Source: Nitrosomonas sp.
GTDB taxonomy: Bacteria > Pseudomonadota > Gammaproteobacteria > Burkholderiales > Nitrosomonadaceae
Length of the DNA: 64,000 nt
Direction: 5' to 3'
Assembly: GCA_017984435.1 (NCBI GenBank)
Contig: JAGNZK010000006.1
Location: 1-64,000, forward strand
The position numbers and the translations under genes were made by a program. Each line of letters starts with the position of its first letter. Position 1 is the first letter of the stretch. The notes beneath the pieces are model-generated. The model saw only the letters and a list, made by a program, of their open reading frames with translations. It was not told the DNA's origin and ran no database searches. Shown piece by piece: positions 1 through 8,757 of the stretch.

Positions 1-109
1 CAGAATAGTGTGGAATCTGCTAAAAATTACAGCTATTAACCTCACAATAATGCCAATATTAGCTACTTTGTCGATAGCTTTGTTACCAAAACTGAAATAA
101 ATGACTTAA

Positions 110-391
110 TCAGAGCTTCCTTAATATTTGCCGCTCAAGCTTTAATTGTTTGTTTTCTATCTTAAGCCGTCGAATTTCTTCCTGCTCCGGCGTCAGCTTC
201 CCATTACCTCGGAATGCCTGACCATTATTATCCGCCTGGCTCTCCTTGATCCATCGCCCAAGCATGTTCGACCTAATTCCCAGGCTTCTGGCAGCTTCTG
301 CTATCGTAAACCCCTGATCCAATACCAAGCTGATTGCATCCAGTTTAAATTCCTTTGTATATTGTTTCCTCGCTTCCATTTCCTCCTCCAA
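110..391 (-). pseudogene. IS3-family transposase OrfA, truncated second element
   Basis: This 93-residue protein has the helix-turn-helix layout of IS3 OrfA: a YTKEFKLDAI start, an EAARSLGIRSNMLGRW recognition segment and a C-terminal leucine-zipper-like stretch with the ERQILRKL end. It stops where OrfA normally continues into the frameshift region and OrfB, and no OrfB follows in positions 1-109, so the element is cut off. Upstream of the start, at about 415-439, is a sequence beginning TGTGGTCCAATAGACC that looks like its terminal inverted repeat. That end lies inside the OrfB of another IS3 element (440-1057), so this one inserted into the other. It is not expected to transpose by itself. 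Confidence 0.8.
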
Positions 392-439
392 TTAAGACTA
401 TTTTCTCTTAACTGGAGTGTCCGGGTCTATTGGACCACA

Positions 440-695
440 TCATAATGTAAGTGATGTCGCTCACCCATACCCGGTTAGGTGCCGTCGCAGTGAAGTTCCG
501 CTCCGGACCAAAGGTCTCTCGGGTGCGCTGGTGTGCCGCTCGAATCTCGATTTCCAGACGGGCATTCTCTTGTGTCCGCGCCGATAAAGGGCGATCACGC
601 CAGGCGTAATAGCCACTCTCAGAAACTTCGAAAACGCGGCTCATCAACGCTACCGGATAGTGTTGTCGCAGGGATTCCATTCGACCGTACTTCAC
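440..695 (-). pseudogene. IS3-family transposase OrfB fragment with internal deletion
   Basis: The reading frame opens with a GTG that overlaps the orfA stop (GTGA) and encodes the OrfB N-terminus (SESGYYAWRDRP). It jumps from RRTFGPE-type sequence (here RETFGPER) directly to NFTATAPNRVWVSDITYI, so the roughly 60 residues that normally separate these motifs are missing in frame. Only the first part of the DDE core (the first Asp in VSDITYI) is left. The frame then runs into the terminal repeat of the inserted element and stops near 408. It is a non-functional transposase. Confidence 0.8.
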
Positions 696-994
696 CTCGA
701 CTCCTTCGCAAAGTAGGCCGTTGCTTTTTTTAGCAAATCACGCTCCATCTTGACTTCAGCTAGTTCGCGCTTGGCCCGGGCCAACTCCATTTCCAGCTCG
801 GTCAACGGCTCCTGATTCTTGCCAACATCATCTAATTTGCCCAGGCGTGCTGCATGTATCCAGTTCTTCAGCGTTCCTGGCGGCAATGACAATCGCCTTG
901 CCGCTTCAGATATCGTCAAACCATCCGCTTCATGCAGACTCACTGCCTGCGCCAGAAATTCCTGCGTGTAAATCCCTCTTGGTATCTGTTTCAT
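692..994 (-). CDS. IS3-family transposase OrfA
   Basis: This 100-residue OrfA is apparently intact. It begins MKQIPRGIYTQEFLAQAV, has the helix-turn-helix segment ISEAARRLSLPPGTLKNW and ends in the coiled-coil ERDLLKKATAYFAKE typical of the family. OrfA binds the inverted repeats and is normally fused to OrfB by frameshifting. Here orfB follows with a 4-base overlap but is deleted and interrupted, so the element can no longer move by itself. Confidence 0.85.
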   Translation of the reverse strand: MKQIPRGIYTQEFLAQAVSLHEADGLTISEAARRLSLPPGTLKNWIHAARLGKLDDVGKNQEPLTELEMELARAKRELAEVKMERDLLKKATAYFAKESR

Positions 995-1062
995 CTCAGT
1001 CCTCCATTTCCAGTATCTTATAGAAACGTCGGATTCCTCTTTTTCCAGCTTACCTCAGTTTT

Positions 1063-1815
1063 TTAAAATCCAAGACTGGCTAGTAAGTCATCGACCTGAT
1101 CTTGATTACATACTACATTACTTTGTTTTTCTGGGTTTATGACCGGTCCGTTCATGAGTCCTTCATCTGCGATAGGGTTCTTCTTGGTTGGAACATTTGC
1201 GAGTAAAAGATCTATCAGATCTTTTTCCAGACTTTGTACCATATGTGTAATCTTCTTGATTACTTGGCCTGTCAAATCCTGAAAATCTTGCGCCATCATA
1301 ATTTCTAATAATTGTGCATTTGTAGCATTGGCTTGTTCAGGAATCTTATCAAGATACTGAAGTGTATTAATTAGTAATAACTTGAATTTCTCTGTATCTG
1401 GGTTAGTTTGCTGTGTTTCTAGAGCTTGTTTCCATTGTTTCGATAAATGAATTGCATCTGTTGAAAGCCTTTCTTGAATAGGCATTGCAATCTCAGTAGC
1501 ATTGAGCGTGCGTTCAGCAGCTTGCTCAGTTTTAGTAGCAACATAGGATAACTTATCCTGCGCTTCAGGTACTCCGGCTGCGATTGATTCGAGACGTTTA
1601 TCGTATCCTAATTCACGTAAACTATCGTGTAAGTTTCGAGTTAACTGTCCAATCTGATCAATAACCTTCTTGTCAGTTGCTATTAATTTATTTCCTTCGA
1701 TATCTTTCATAGCAAATGTAACTGATGTATCAGTCAATTTAATAGATTTCTTAGGGTTAGTCGTTTCTTGAGAAACATTATCAACTTTTGCTTTCATAGA
1801 ATGCTTTATATTCAT
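1063..1815 (-). CDS. cheZ: Protein phosphatase CheZ
   Basis: CheZ dephosphorylates phospho-CheY in the chemotaxis pathway. The 250-residue protein carries the diagnostic active-site helix QDFQDLTGQVIKK, in which Asp180 and Gln184 correspond to E. coli Asp143 and Gln147. It ends with the CheY-binding peptide QVDDLLASLGF. It is longer at the N-terminus than E. coli CheZ (214 residues). The gene lies 41 bp downstream of cheY on the same strand, the usual cheY-cheZ order. An IS3 remnant begins about 6 bp after its stop codon, so anything that once followed in the operon has been displaced or lost. The start at 1815 gives a plausible N-terminus, although an internal Met at residue 7 cannot be excluded. 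Confidence 0.93.
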   Translation of the reverse strand: MNIKHSMKAKVDNVSQETTNPKKSIKLTDTSVTFAMKDIEGNKLIATDKKVIDQIGQLTRNLHDSLRELGYDKRLESIAAGVPEAQDKLSYVATKTEQAAERTLNATEIAMPIQERLSTDAIHLSKQWKQALETQQTNPDTEKFKLLLINTLQYLDKIPEQANATNAQLLEIMMAQDFQDLTGQVIKKITHMVQSLEKDLIDLLLANVPTKKNPIADEGLMNGPVINPEKQSNVVCNQDQVDDLLASLGF

Positions 1816-1856
1816 TTTGGACTCGATAATTTGTTATGAAAAAAGATTCTGAATTT

Positions 1857-2258
1857 TTAAACAGAAACTTTACTCTCCATATTTTGAAAGATTTTGTTTA
1901 ATTTTTCTTCAAGCGTTGCTGCAGTAAAGGGTTTAACGATATAACCACTTGCACCAGCCTGAGCTGCAGCTACGATATTCTCTTTTTTGGCTTCCGCAGT
2001 TACCATAAGTACAGGAATCTTTTTTAATGCTTCGTTAGCGCGTACATTTTGGAGCATAGTTAACCCATCCATATTGGGCATATTCCAATCTGACACAATA
2101 AAATCAAAGTTGCCATCTTGCAACTTGCGTAATGCAACCGCACCGTCTTCAGCCTCATCAACATTGACAAATCCAAGTTCTTTTAAAAGGTTGCGAACGA
2201 TTCTACGCATAGTAGAAAAATCATCCACTACCAAGAATTTTAAATTTTTGTCAGGCAT
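1857..2258 (-). CDS. cheY: Chemotaxis response regulator CheY
   Basis: This single-domain receiver of 133 residues keeps the CheY numbering: acidic pair Asp12-Asp13, phosphoacceptor Asp57 (in SDWNMP), the Thr in MVTAEAK and the Lys in YIVKPF. Phospho-CheY binds FliM at the flagellar switch and changes rotation direction. It has no output domain. It is transcribed ahead of cheZ with a short gap, so the two probably form one transcript. No other chemotaxis or flagellar gene is visible in the window, and IS debris lies on both sides of the pair. Confidence 0.95.
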   Translation of the reverse strand: MPDKNLKFLVVDDFSTMRRIVRNLLKELGFVNVDEAEDGAVALRKLQDGNFDFIVSDWNMPNMDGLTMLQNVRANEALKKIPVLMVTAEAKKENIVAAAQAGASGYIVKPFTAATLEEKLNKIFQNMESKVSV

Positions 2259-2408
2259 TTTTTTCTCCGTAAATAACAGCTATTTTTTATAAACTATTAG
2301 AGACAATCAATCTTTAATCAGTTTCATTAACCAATTGGTTCTCCACGCGTTCTTCTATATCGACAATTGGTTGTAGAAGTTTAGATTGAGTTTAGAAGAT
2401 TATTCTAA

Positions 2409-2555
2409 TGAGCTTCTCCCGAAAAATAGTCTTCCAAGGGTGACGTACAATTAACGTTACATATGTGAGGAAGACGATGAAGAAGATACCGAAGCAGGAA
2501 TACACGGCCGAATTCAAGGAACAATCGGTTAAGCAAGTGAAGATGAGGTGGTAAA
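2409..2555 (+). mobile_element. IS3-like left end with 25-codon orfA stub
   Basis: A sequence beginning TGAGCTTCTCCCG reads through AGTCTTCCAAGG to an ATG at 2477. That ATG opens MKKIPKQEYTAEFKEQ, the start of an IS3-type OrfA, but the frame ends after 25 codons at 2554. The same end occurs at 57067 downward on the minus strand, with a longer decayed orfA, and as a diverged copy at 5803. Only the left end of the element is left here. The rest of the 2259-2603 intergenic interval holds no gene. Confidence 0.7.
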
Positions 2556-2573
2556 TCTGTTGAGAGCTTTCGA

Positions 2574-2601
2574 GGGTGTAAATAATTTTGTGTAAATGGT
2601 C
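2574..2601. repeat. Possible solo IS256-type terminal repeat
   Basis: The segment GGGTGTAAATAATTTTGTGT followed by AAATGGTC resembles the terminal inverted repeats of IS256/Mutator-type elements, which carry GTGTAAATAATTTTGTGTAAA-like ends. No partner repeat or transposase of that family is visible nearby. The call rests on memory of the motif and is tentative. Confidence 0.35.
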
Positions 2602-2603
2602 AT

Positions 2604-2885
2604 TTAGCAGGAAACTGCGTATTTACTTTTGGAGTAATTTAATTCTCGATTCTCCTGTTCCAATTCCTTGAGCCGTTCACGATCCGCAGTCGACATGCCG
2701 CCTCGAATTCCCTGATCAATCTCTGTTCGCCTTACCCAAGTGCGCAACGTCTCCGCCGTACAACCAATCTTTGATGCGATCGATTTAATCGCCGACCACT
2801 GCGATTCATGATCTTTCTGCTGCTCAAATACCAACCTTACCGCTCGTTCTCGTACTTCCGGTGAATAACTGATTTGATTCTTCAT
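2604..2885 (-). pseudogene. IS3-family transposase OrfA, C-terminally truncated
   Basis: The protein starts MKNQISYSPEVRERAVRLV and has the helix-turn-helix SIASKIGCTAETLRTWVRR and ELEQENREL found in OrfA of IS3-family elements. After ENREL, where the family normally continues with a coiled coil ending near FFAQAELDR, the frame instead runs into unrelated sequence (NYSKSKYAVSC) and stops. No orfB follows. It belongs to a different IS3 subgroup from the other remnants in this window. Confidence 0.8.
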
Positions 2886-3099
2886 CTCTTCCTCCTCTCA
2901 AATCATTTTATCTCCGGAAATACCGGGACGATTCAATCCATAAGAACTTGCCGCTCAATGTCAACGGGTTTATCATCGCATGTTTAACCCGCTTATCACC
3001 AACAACCCATTGAATGGAAATTATATCAATGCTTGTTGCAGCAAGTGGTGAATGATGTACAAATGTATTAAATCCTAGTACTTATTCAGGAGTAATTGT

Positions 3100-4791
3100 A
3101 TGGCTGATCCTATTTTTAACTATATTACGTTTAACCCATTTGGTTTAAGTGATGTGGGTTCTTATGCGAATCCCGCGTTGGTTGATATCGATGGCGATGG
3201 CGATTTGGATGCTTTTGTGGGTAATGCAGTTGGCGACACGTTATTTTTTAGAAATACAGGAACAGTCAACCCTCTCTTTGCTGCTCCAATTACTAACCCA
3301 TTTGGTTTGAGTGATGTAGGTGGTAGCCCTGCTTTTGTTGATATTGATGGCGATGGTGATGTGGATGCCTTTGTGGGTAATGGCGCCGGTGACACGCTAT
3401 TTTTTAGAAACACAGGAACAGCCAGTAATCCAGTCTTTTCTGCCGCTATTACCAATCCATTTGGCTTCAGTGATGTAGGAGACCATGCGGCGCCTACCTT
3501 TGCTGATATCGACGGCGATGGTGATTTGGATACCTTTATAGGTAATTATGATGGTAATACGCTGTTTTTCAGGAATACAGGAACAGCGAGCAACCCGATT
3601 TTTACTACTGCTATCACCAATCCGTTTGGCTTGAGTGATGTAGGAGGATATGCCAGTCCTACTTTTGTCGATATTGATGGCGATGGAGATTTAGATGCTT
3701 TCGTGGGTAATGGTCACTATAACGGTGGCGGCGATACATTGTTTTTTAGAAATACGGGAACGACCAGTAACCCAGTCTTTGCTGTTGCTGTCGCCAATCC
3801 GTTTGGATTGAGTGATGTGGGAGGATATGCCAGCCCTATCTTTGTCGATATTGACCACGATAACGATTTAGATGCTTTTGTGGGTAACTCTGTTGGTAAT
3901 ATGCTGTTTTTCGTTAACAATGGATTATCATTGTTTAGTACGGCAGGAAACGATATTCTGACTGGCACGTTATCTCTCAACGATACCGTGAACTATGTCG
4001 CTGCAACTGCTGCGGTAACTATTTCCTTGGTTACCGCCACCCAGCAGAATACTATCGGAGCTGGGTTGGATACGTTAACGAATATCGAAAATCTAATTGG
4101 CAGTAACTACAACGATAGCTTAACCGGCAATACCAAGAATAATATCTTGAGTGGTGGTATCGGTAATGACACGCTGAATGGCGGCGTAGGTGCAGATACT
4201 ATGATGGGTGGATTGGGTAATGATATTTTTGTAGTTAGCCAAGCAAACGATATCGTTACCGAGAAACTTGGAGAAGGTACTGACAAGATCAATAGTAGCG
4301 TAACTTACACACTACCGGGAAATGTAGAGAATCTTACCTTGACAGGCGCATTGGCTATTAATGGCACGGGAAATGGTCAAGCTAACAAGATCACGGGAAA
4401 CTCTGCCAACAATCAATTAGTGGGAGGTGCTGGTAATGATACCCTTGATGGCAGCACAGGCACCAATAACTTAACTGGCGGAGCGGGGAATGATGTCTTC
4501 AAGTTTACGACGACAGGTCATGTGGATACGATCACTGACTATAACGTGGTGAATGACACTATCCAGCTTGAGAATGCTGTATTTACAGCCTTAACAACGA
4601 TCGGCGCTTTAGTAGCCAGCAGATTCAGGGTAGGTACGCAAGCGGTAGATGCTGATGATTTCATCATATATAACAGTACGACGGGTGCGCTGTTATACGA
4701 CGCGAATGGCAATGGTGCAGGCGTTGCGGTACAAATTGCCATTGTTGGTAGCGGATTGACGATGACCAATGCCGATTTTGTGGTGATCTAA
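3100..4791 (+). CDS. Secreted FG-GAP/VCBS-repeat protein with RTX C-terminus
   Basis: This 563-residue protein has two parts. Residues of about 5-280 form five tandem repeats of about 55 residues, each with NPFGLSDVG, then VDIDGDGDLDAFVGN and LFFRNTGT. This is the FG-GAP/VCBS type, with Ca-binding DxDGDGD loops that usually build a beta-propeller. The rest holds RTX-type nonapeptides (GGIGNDTLNGGVGADTMMGG, GGAGNDTLDG, GGAGNDVF) and ends in a hydrophobic tail like type I secretion signals. There is no N-terminal signal peptide. Export through an HlyB/D-type system is therefore likely, but none is encoded here. A good AGGAG ribosome site precedes the ATG. The function outside the cell (adhesion, surface layer or matrix) is not evident. 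Confidence 0.85.
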   Translation: MADPIFNYITFNPFGLSDVGSYANPALVDIDGDGDLDAFVGNAVGDTLFFRNTGTVNPLFAAPITNPFGLSDVGGSPAFVDIDGDGDVDAFVGNGAGDTLFFRNTGTASNPVFSAAITNPFGFSDVGDHAAPTFADIDGDGDLDTFIGNYDGNTLFFRNTGTASNPIFTTAITNPFGLSDVGGYASPTFVDIDGDGDLDAFVGNGHYNGGGDTLFFRNTGTTSNPVFAVAVANPFGLSDVGGYASPIFVDIDHDNDLDAFVGNSVGNMLFFVNNGLSLFSTAGNDILTGTLSLNDTVNYVAATAAVTISLVTATQQNTIGAGLDTLTNIENLIGSNYNDSLTGNTKNNILSGGIGNDTLNGGVGADTMMGGLGNDIFVVSQANDIVTEKLGEGTDKINSSVTYTLPGNVENLTLTGALAINGTGNGQANKITGNSANNQLVGGAGNDTLDGSTGTNNLTGGAGNDVFKFTTTGHVDTITDYNVVNDTIQLENAVFTALTTIGALVASRFRVGTQAVDADDFIIYNSTTGALLYDANGNGAGVAVQIAIVGSGLTMTNADFVVI

Positions 4792-4886
4792 TCTTCTCCG
4801 GTTTTAATTCCCCACCTTTTTGGGGAAGAAGCTTTATTTCGAATGTACTAGGTTACTCAGACATAATGCATGTGTTTCCTGGAAAA

Positions 4887-5723
4887 TTACCGGATGATCA
4901 GTGCATTGGGATGCTGAATCAGCATGGTGTAATGGTCTTTGTTACGCGCCACCCAACCACGAATTTCAAGTGGTTTTTCCAGATAGGTTGCCGGTTCAGG
5001 AAACAGTTTGAGGTTGGCGTTGGCGATGCGTATGTCAATCTTATCAGTAAAAATCAGACGCGTGTATTTTCGGCTCTTCCTAATGGCTATAGGAGTTCCG
5101 GTAAAACGTTGCCAGCCTTTGGTGTGACTGGAAATCTGTGCAATTGGCCGGGGTTGATACTCCGGTATTGACCAGATGCCCAGTTTAAGTTTTTCGGCGT
5201 GTTGCTGCGCTTGGATCAGTTTATCGGTGTGCAGTGAATTGGGTGGAATGATGCTGACCGCCGCTAATCCGTTTTCCAGCAAAGCAAGGTTAAGATGTCT
5301 GCCATCGGGCAGATAGACATGCGCCAACAAGCGTTTATATTTGTCCCGCTTCACCTGATCAAATTCCAAATAAACCTTACTATCTTGTAATTGAGCTTGA
5401 AGCCACTTTTTTGCGGCAACACCCCCTGGCTCTTCCTCTCGCTGTTGGCTTTCTATTTCGGGCGTGTTGATTCCCAATAAGCGGACGTGCTTTTTATCTT
5501 CTAATATAATCGTGTCGCCGTCATAGACTTTGACGACTTGATGCAATTGGCGACGGGGCTGACTAAGGATCTCGATTTGCCGGGCGCCGGCAGAAGGCTT
5601 GTCAGAGTAAGTCACACGCCCTTGATGATCAACACTGCGGTAAATTTCAACCGCAAATCCAGTTGACGTGACGAGACTGAGGATCAGAAAGTGGATGAAA
5701 TAATGCCACTTGCTAAAGAGCAT
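4887..5723 (-). CDS. Exported thermonuclease-family nuclease with DUF4124 domain
   Basis: The ATG at 5723 gives 278 residues starting with a clear signal peptide (LFSKWHYFIHFLILSL, cleavage near GFA); the open frame extends further upstream only through non-coding-looking sequence. Residues of about 25-55 match the DUF4124 type (EIYRSVDHQGRVTYSDKP). A staphylococcal-nuclease-like domain follows: VYDGDTIIL, VRLLGINTPE, an acidic REEEPGG segment and DKYKRLLAHVYL. These supply the Asp, Arg, Glu and Arg positions expected for Ca-dependent phosphodiester cleavage. A further region of about 80 residues after the nuclease core resembles an OB-type extension. It probably acts in the periplasm or medium on DNA or RNA. 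It stands alone and convergent to the RTX gene. Confidence 0.85.
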   Translation of the reverse strand: MLFSKWHYFIHFLILSLVTSTGFAVEIYRSVDHQGRVTYSDKPSAGARQIEILSQPRRQLHQVVKVYDGDTIILEDKKHVRLLGINTPEIESQQREEEPGGVAAKKWLQAQLQDSKVYLEFDQVKRDKYKRLLAHVYLPDGRHLNLALLENGLAAVSIIPPNSLHTDKLIQAQQHAEKLKLGIWSIPEYQPRPIAQISSHTKGWQRFTGTPIAIRKSRKYTRLIFTDKIDIRIANANLKLFPEPATYLEKPLEIRGWVARNKDHYTMLIQHPNALIIR

Positions 5724-5802
5724 AGCAGGTTTTTTCAAAAAAAATAGATTCCGAATAGCACATGGCACACATGATGCCACAATACATTGACGATAGAAAA
5801 TA

Positions 5803-5850
5803 TGAGTTTTCCTCGAAGAACAGTCTTCCAAGAGTGCCGCACAATTAATA
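5803..5850 (+). repeat. Diverged solo copy of the IS3-like left end
   Basis: The segment starting TGAGTTTTCCTCGAAGAACA and continuing through GTCTTCCAAGAG aligns with the IS end found at 2409 and at 57067 (TGAGCTTCNCCCGAAAAATA then GTCTTCCAAGG). No transposase reading frame follows. It lies just upstream of the thermonuclease gene and may sit in its promoter region. Confidence 0.5.
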
Positions 5851-6106
5851 TAAGCGGATAACAGAAAACTGCTCACCCATTGGAAGACGAAGAACAAAGG
5901 GAACCGCAATTACGAGTTTGTCTATATTTATTAAATAATTGCCGAAAAGTATCAACAGCATCTCGCTTGGAATAAAAAATTTAACTTTAGTTATTTCAAT
6001 CAGTTGTTGAAATGGATATGCTATTCTCAGTCAAAATTCTGCACGATAAGGCTTAGCTTCTGTAATATTCCAGAGTTTTTATTTGCTCATTCTAACTATT
6101 TTAACA

Positions 6107-6760
6107 ATGAATAATCACTTACTTTCTGATGTCTCAGTGGATACTTGGGTGCAAGGCGGACCCATTGCGTTAAACGATCTGGTTGGTTCGGTGGTATTGA
6201 TCGAAGTTTTTCAGGTAAATTGTCCAGGTTGCTTTATTTATTCATTGCCCAGAGCGATTGATTTGCATGACAGATACCAGCAGCAGGGATTGGTTGTGAT
6301 TGGTTTGGCCACCGCATTTGAAGATTACGATAAAAATACGCTGGAGAATTTGCAGAAATTGGTCTCAACAAGCGAAGTGATCGGTGAAACATTTAAAGCC
6401 CTCGATCGATATGGCAAGCTGTCGCAAGGCAAGCTCGCATGGAAAATACCTTTTGCAGTTGGCATGGATCGCGTGGTGGCGGAAACCGAACCTGTTACGG
6501 ATGAACGGGTATATCGTTATGCAAGCCAATTTCTTCCTGATTTTGAGAAGTTGAGTGATGAACAAAGAAAATCTGTGCTTCAGCAAGTCAGGCACTATAT
6601 GGAGCAGAAATCCATGAGAGCTGAAACTTTTGAACGCTTTGCTTTGCAAGGAACGCCATCTTGTATTTTGTTCGATCGCAAGGGTCAATTAAAAGATGTT
6701 TCGTTTGGCCAGATCGATTATAAACAGGCGATGGTTGAGCATTTTCTGGCAGAGAAATGA
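6107..6760 (+). CDS. Thioredoxin-like (TlpA/redoxin-type) protein
   Basis: The protein of 217 residues from the ATG at 6107 has a thioredoxin fold start (VVLIEVFQVNCPGCFIYSLP) with a CPGC redox motif. Near the C-terminus it has the cis-Pro strand GTPSCILFDRKGQLKDVSFG. There is an unusually long helical insert of about 90 residues between these. No signal peptide or lipobox is seen, so it is probably cytoplasmic, unlike classical TlpA. An upstream TTG at 6083 would only add eight residues. Its stop codon overlaps the start of the methyltransferase gene (ATGA), so the two are translationally coupled. The substrate is unknown. Confidence 0.8.
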   Translation: MNNHLLSDVSVDTWVQGGPIALNDLVGSVVLIEVFQVNCPGCFIYSLPRAIDLHDRYQQQGLVVIGLATAFEDYDKNTLENLQKLVSTSEVIGETFKALDRYGKLSQGKLAWKIPFAVGMDRVVAETEPVTDERVYRYASQFLPDFEKLSDEQRKSVLQQVRHYMEQKSMRAETFERFALQGTPSCILFDRKGQLKDVSFGQIDYKQAMVEHFLAEK

Positions 6761-7512
6761 TTTTCAGCAAACCCAAACAAAGCCTCATATCGCGGCATCT
6801 TATGCAAGGAGATAGTAATAAACATAATGAATTTTTTAATACATGGGCATTGTATGATCAAGTGCTTGATCATAATTACATGTTTCATGAAGAGCTATAT
6901 CGGGATGTATATACTTTTATAACACAGCGTTGCGTTGATCATCCTTTTACATTATTAGATCTCGGATGTGGCAGTGCACGTCATATGGCTGCTGCATTGA
7001 AAGAAAATAAAATCAGTCACTACACGGGCTATGATCTTTCTCCTATGGCGCTGGCGCATGCCAAGTCTAATTTGAATGTTCTCGATTGTCTGGTTGAACT
7101 GCACCAGAAGGATTTGCTGGATGGTATTAATGAAATTCAAGATAAATTTGATGTGATCTTTTGCAGCTTTGCGCTGCATCATTTATCGAGTGTCGCCAAA
7201 CAAGATTTCTTTCAAACTGTTTATCAGAAACTAAACGTACAGGGTATTTTTTTGCTCATTGATGTAGTGCGGAATGAAGATGAAGATCATGTGCTTTATT
7301 TGCAGCGTTATTGCGATTGGCTGAGACGTGAGTGGCATGTCATTCCCACGGAGGGCTTAGATCTGATATGTGAACATATATGCGGCAATGATTTTCCTGA
7401 AACGATTACGGATCTATATGCCATGGCAAAGCATGCTGGATTTCAAACTAATGCTGAGATAGCGAGTTATCGGTGGCATCATTTGATGTGTTTTGAGAAA
7501 AACGAAACTTAA
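6757..7512 (+). CDS. Class I SAM-dependent methyltransferase
   Basis: This protein of 251 residues has the Rossmann motif I LLDLGCGSARHMAAAL, a motif II acidic residue in YTGYDLSPMAL, and FDVIFCSFALHHLSSV as motif IV. The pattern is that of small-molecule methyltransferases related to UbiE/TehB-type enzymes. The substrate cannot be read from the sequence. The start ATG overlaps the stop of the thioredoxin-like gene by four bases, which suggests a joint function. A convergent HAD hydrolase gene ends 24 bp after it. Confidence 0.85.
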   Translation: MIFSKPKQSLISRHLMQGDSNKHNEFFNTWALYDQVLDHNYMFHEELYRDVYTFITQRCVDHPFTLLDLGCGSARHMAAALKENKISHYTGYDLSPMALAHAKSNLNVLDCLVELHQKDLLDGINEIQDKFDVIFCSFALHHLSSVAKQDFFQTVYQKLNVQGIFLLIDVVRNEDEDHVLYLQRYCDWLRREWHVIPTEGLDLICEHICGNDFPETITDLYAMAKHAGFQTNAEIASYRWHHLMCFEKNET

Positions 7513-7536
7513 TCCGGCTCATTCCATAATTTTGAG

Positions 7537-8175
7537 TTAACCAGTAGCTAAAGTTTTCTCAAGCCAGGTTTCAAAAGTCTGGTGATTTTTTAAATCATAT
7601 TGCCAGCACTGAAACCCTAGTTTCTTACCTGATGTGATGTTCTGCGGCTGATCATCGATATAGATTGTTGATGACGGATCAAGCCGATACGTATTGATTG
7701 CGTATTGATAGATTGCTAATTCAGGTTTCAGAATACCGACTTCAAATGACAATACTTTATGCTTAAAATAAGAAAATTTAGGGTAAGTTGTAAATATCCA
7801 GGGGCAATGAATCGCGCTGATATTCGATAGCAGAATTAGCTGGTGATTTTTTTTGGCAAGTTGACGAATACAACGCCACATCGGTTTATTAACAGTAAAA
7901 ATTTGTTGCCATGCCTGGTAAAACTGCGCCACAGTGGCATCACTTTCTAGGACTGTCAGTGCCCATTTCGCATAGCTTATTGGGTCGATTAATCCAGCTT
8001 CCAGTGTATCTTTTTGTCCGAGTACCTGTTGGATACGTTCTTTAGCATTGTCCATCCTCTCCGGTATCAATTTTACCAATGATGACTCAAAATCAAAATC
8101 GAGTAAAACGCGACCAATATCAAACAAAAATGTTCTTGAATAAAAAGTTGATTTAGCTTTATCGTCTTGTCGCAT
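7537..8175 (-). CDS. HAD-superfamily hydrolase
   Basis: The 212-residue protein has HAD motif I as FDIGRVLLDFD (nucleophile Asp19), motif II LLSNIS, the motif III lysine in GILKPELAIY and motif IV YIDDQPQNI. The DxG form of motif I is that of the YihX/epoxide-hydrolase-N-like branch, in which many members are phosphatases of sugar phosphates or nucleotides. A specific substrate is not evident. It lies downstream of the zapB-zapA-6S RNA unit and is separated from it by a strong terminator, so it probably has its own promoter. Confidence 0.85.
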   Translation of the reverse strand: MRQDDKAKSTFYSRTFLFDIGRVLLDFDFESSLVKLIPERMDNAKERIQQVLGQKDTLEAGLIDPISYAKWALTVLESDATVAQFYQAWQQIFTVNKPMWRCIRQLAKKNHQLILLSNISAIHCPWIFTTYPKFSYFKHKVLSFEVGILKPELAIYQYAINTYRLDPSSTIYIDDQPQNITSGKKLGFQCWQYDLKNHQTFETWLEKTLATG

Positions 8176-8218
8176 TTAATGGAATCCGCCCTAATGAACA
8201 AAATAGCAGGTAGAAAAC

Positions 8219-8253
8219 AAAAAAGGACAAGAGATGATAAACATCTCTTGTCC
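8219..8253 (-). terminator. Rho-independent terminator after 6S RNA
   Basis: On the minus strand a perfect 12-bp stem GGACAAGAGATG/CATCTCTTGTCC with a 5-base loop is followed directly by TTTTTTG. It closes the zapB-zapA-ssrS unit. Confidence 0.9.
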
Positions 8254-8261
8254 CGTAACAG

Positions 8262-8435
8262 CTCCCCGCCTATGCCGTCAGATCTTCATCTTGAACCTAA
8301 GGTCCAAGGCGGTTGTTTCACGGATACATTAGGCACATCCATTATAGGTGCGCACACCAGTATCACTAAAGTCCACAACCATTTCTTAATAATTGGTTCA
8401 AAGAATATAGATCTTAACAAACACCGCAGGGATTA
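8262..8435 (-). ncRNA. ssrS: 6S RNA
   Basis: The RNA of about 174 nt has ends that pair (5' CCCTGCGGTGT with 3' GGCATAGGCGGGG). The 3' half contains the segment CCTTGGACCTTAGGTTCAAG, close to the conserved 6S element CCTTGAACCAAGGGTTCAAG. 6S RNA mimics an open promoter and sequesters sigma70 RNA polymerase in stationary phase. Its position immediately downstream of zapA is the conserved proteobacterial location. Exact ends are estimated from the pairing. The open reading frame on the opposite strand (8167-8436) is a shadow. Confidence 0.88.
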
Positions 8436-8454
8436 ACCTTATTTACAAAAAATC

Positions 8455-8757
8455 CTAGCTTTCTTTCTTGACCATTACTTCATCAACTTTCTGCCTTAAC
8501 GACACAATTCTACGCCTAAATTCATTCATGTCAAAGCCAGTTCCATTACGCAGCATGAGCAGTTCGTGTGTGATACTTAAAGCGGCAATGATTGCAATAC
8601 GATCAGAGTCAATAATCTTTCCTTCTGCTTTGATTTCCTGAATTTTGCTATCCAAGTAGGCCGCAGCCAATTGAATTTCTTCCTCTTCTTCTTCGGGACA
8701 ATTCACACAAAACTCCCGTCCCATGATGTTGATATTCAATGTCTTATTATTCATCAT
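8455..8757 (-). CDS. zapA: Cell division protein ZapA
   Basis: The 100-residue protein starts MMNNKTLNINIMGREFCVNC, the short beta-rich domain of ZapA, followed by a long C-terminal coiled coil (RIVSLRQKVDEVMVKKES). ZapA bundles FtsZ filaments at the division ring. An acidic run (PEEEEEEI) sits where the family has PEGEE. Its start overlaps the end of the upstream zapB-like gene by 11 bases, and 6S RNA follows. Confidence 0.92.
   Translation of the reverse strand: MMNNKTLNINIMGREFCVNCPEEEEEEIQLAAAYLDSKIQEIKAEGKIIDSDRIAIIAALSITHELLMLRNGTGFDMNEFRRRIVSLRQKVDEVMVKKES

Larger units (their letters stand above)
440..1057 (-). mobile_element. IS3-family element remnant, interrupted and internally deleted
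   Basis: The element reads from a left end near 1057 (TGAGGTAAGCTGG on the minus strand) through orfA and a deleted orfB to 440, where a second IS3 element has inserted. The left end lies only about 6 bp from the cheZ stop codon. A decayed copy with the same left end (TGAGGTATGCTGA, then TCCGACGTTTC) occurs at 59509-59805, which supports the boundary. The right end is missing. Confidence 0.7.

Noticed and set aside
8167-8436. Open frame on the plus strand across the 6S RNA
   Set aside because: It lies opposite a recognisable 6S RNA and its terminator, has no ribosome site and no known product.
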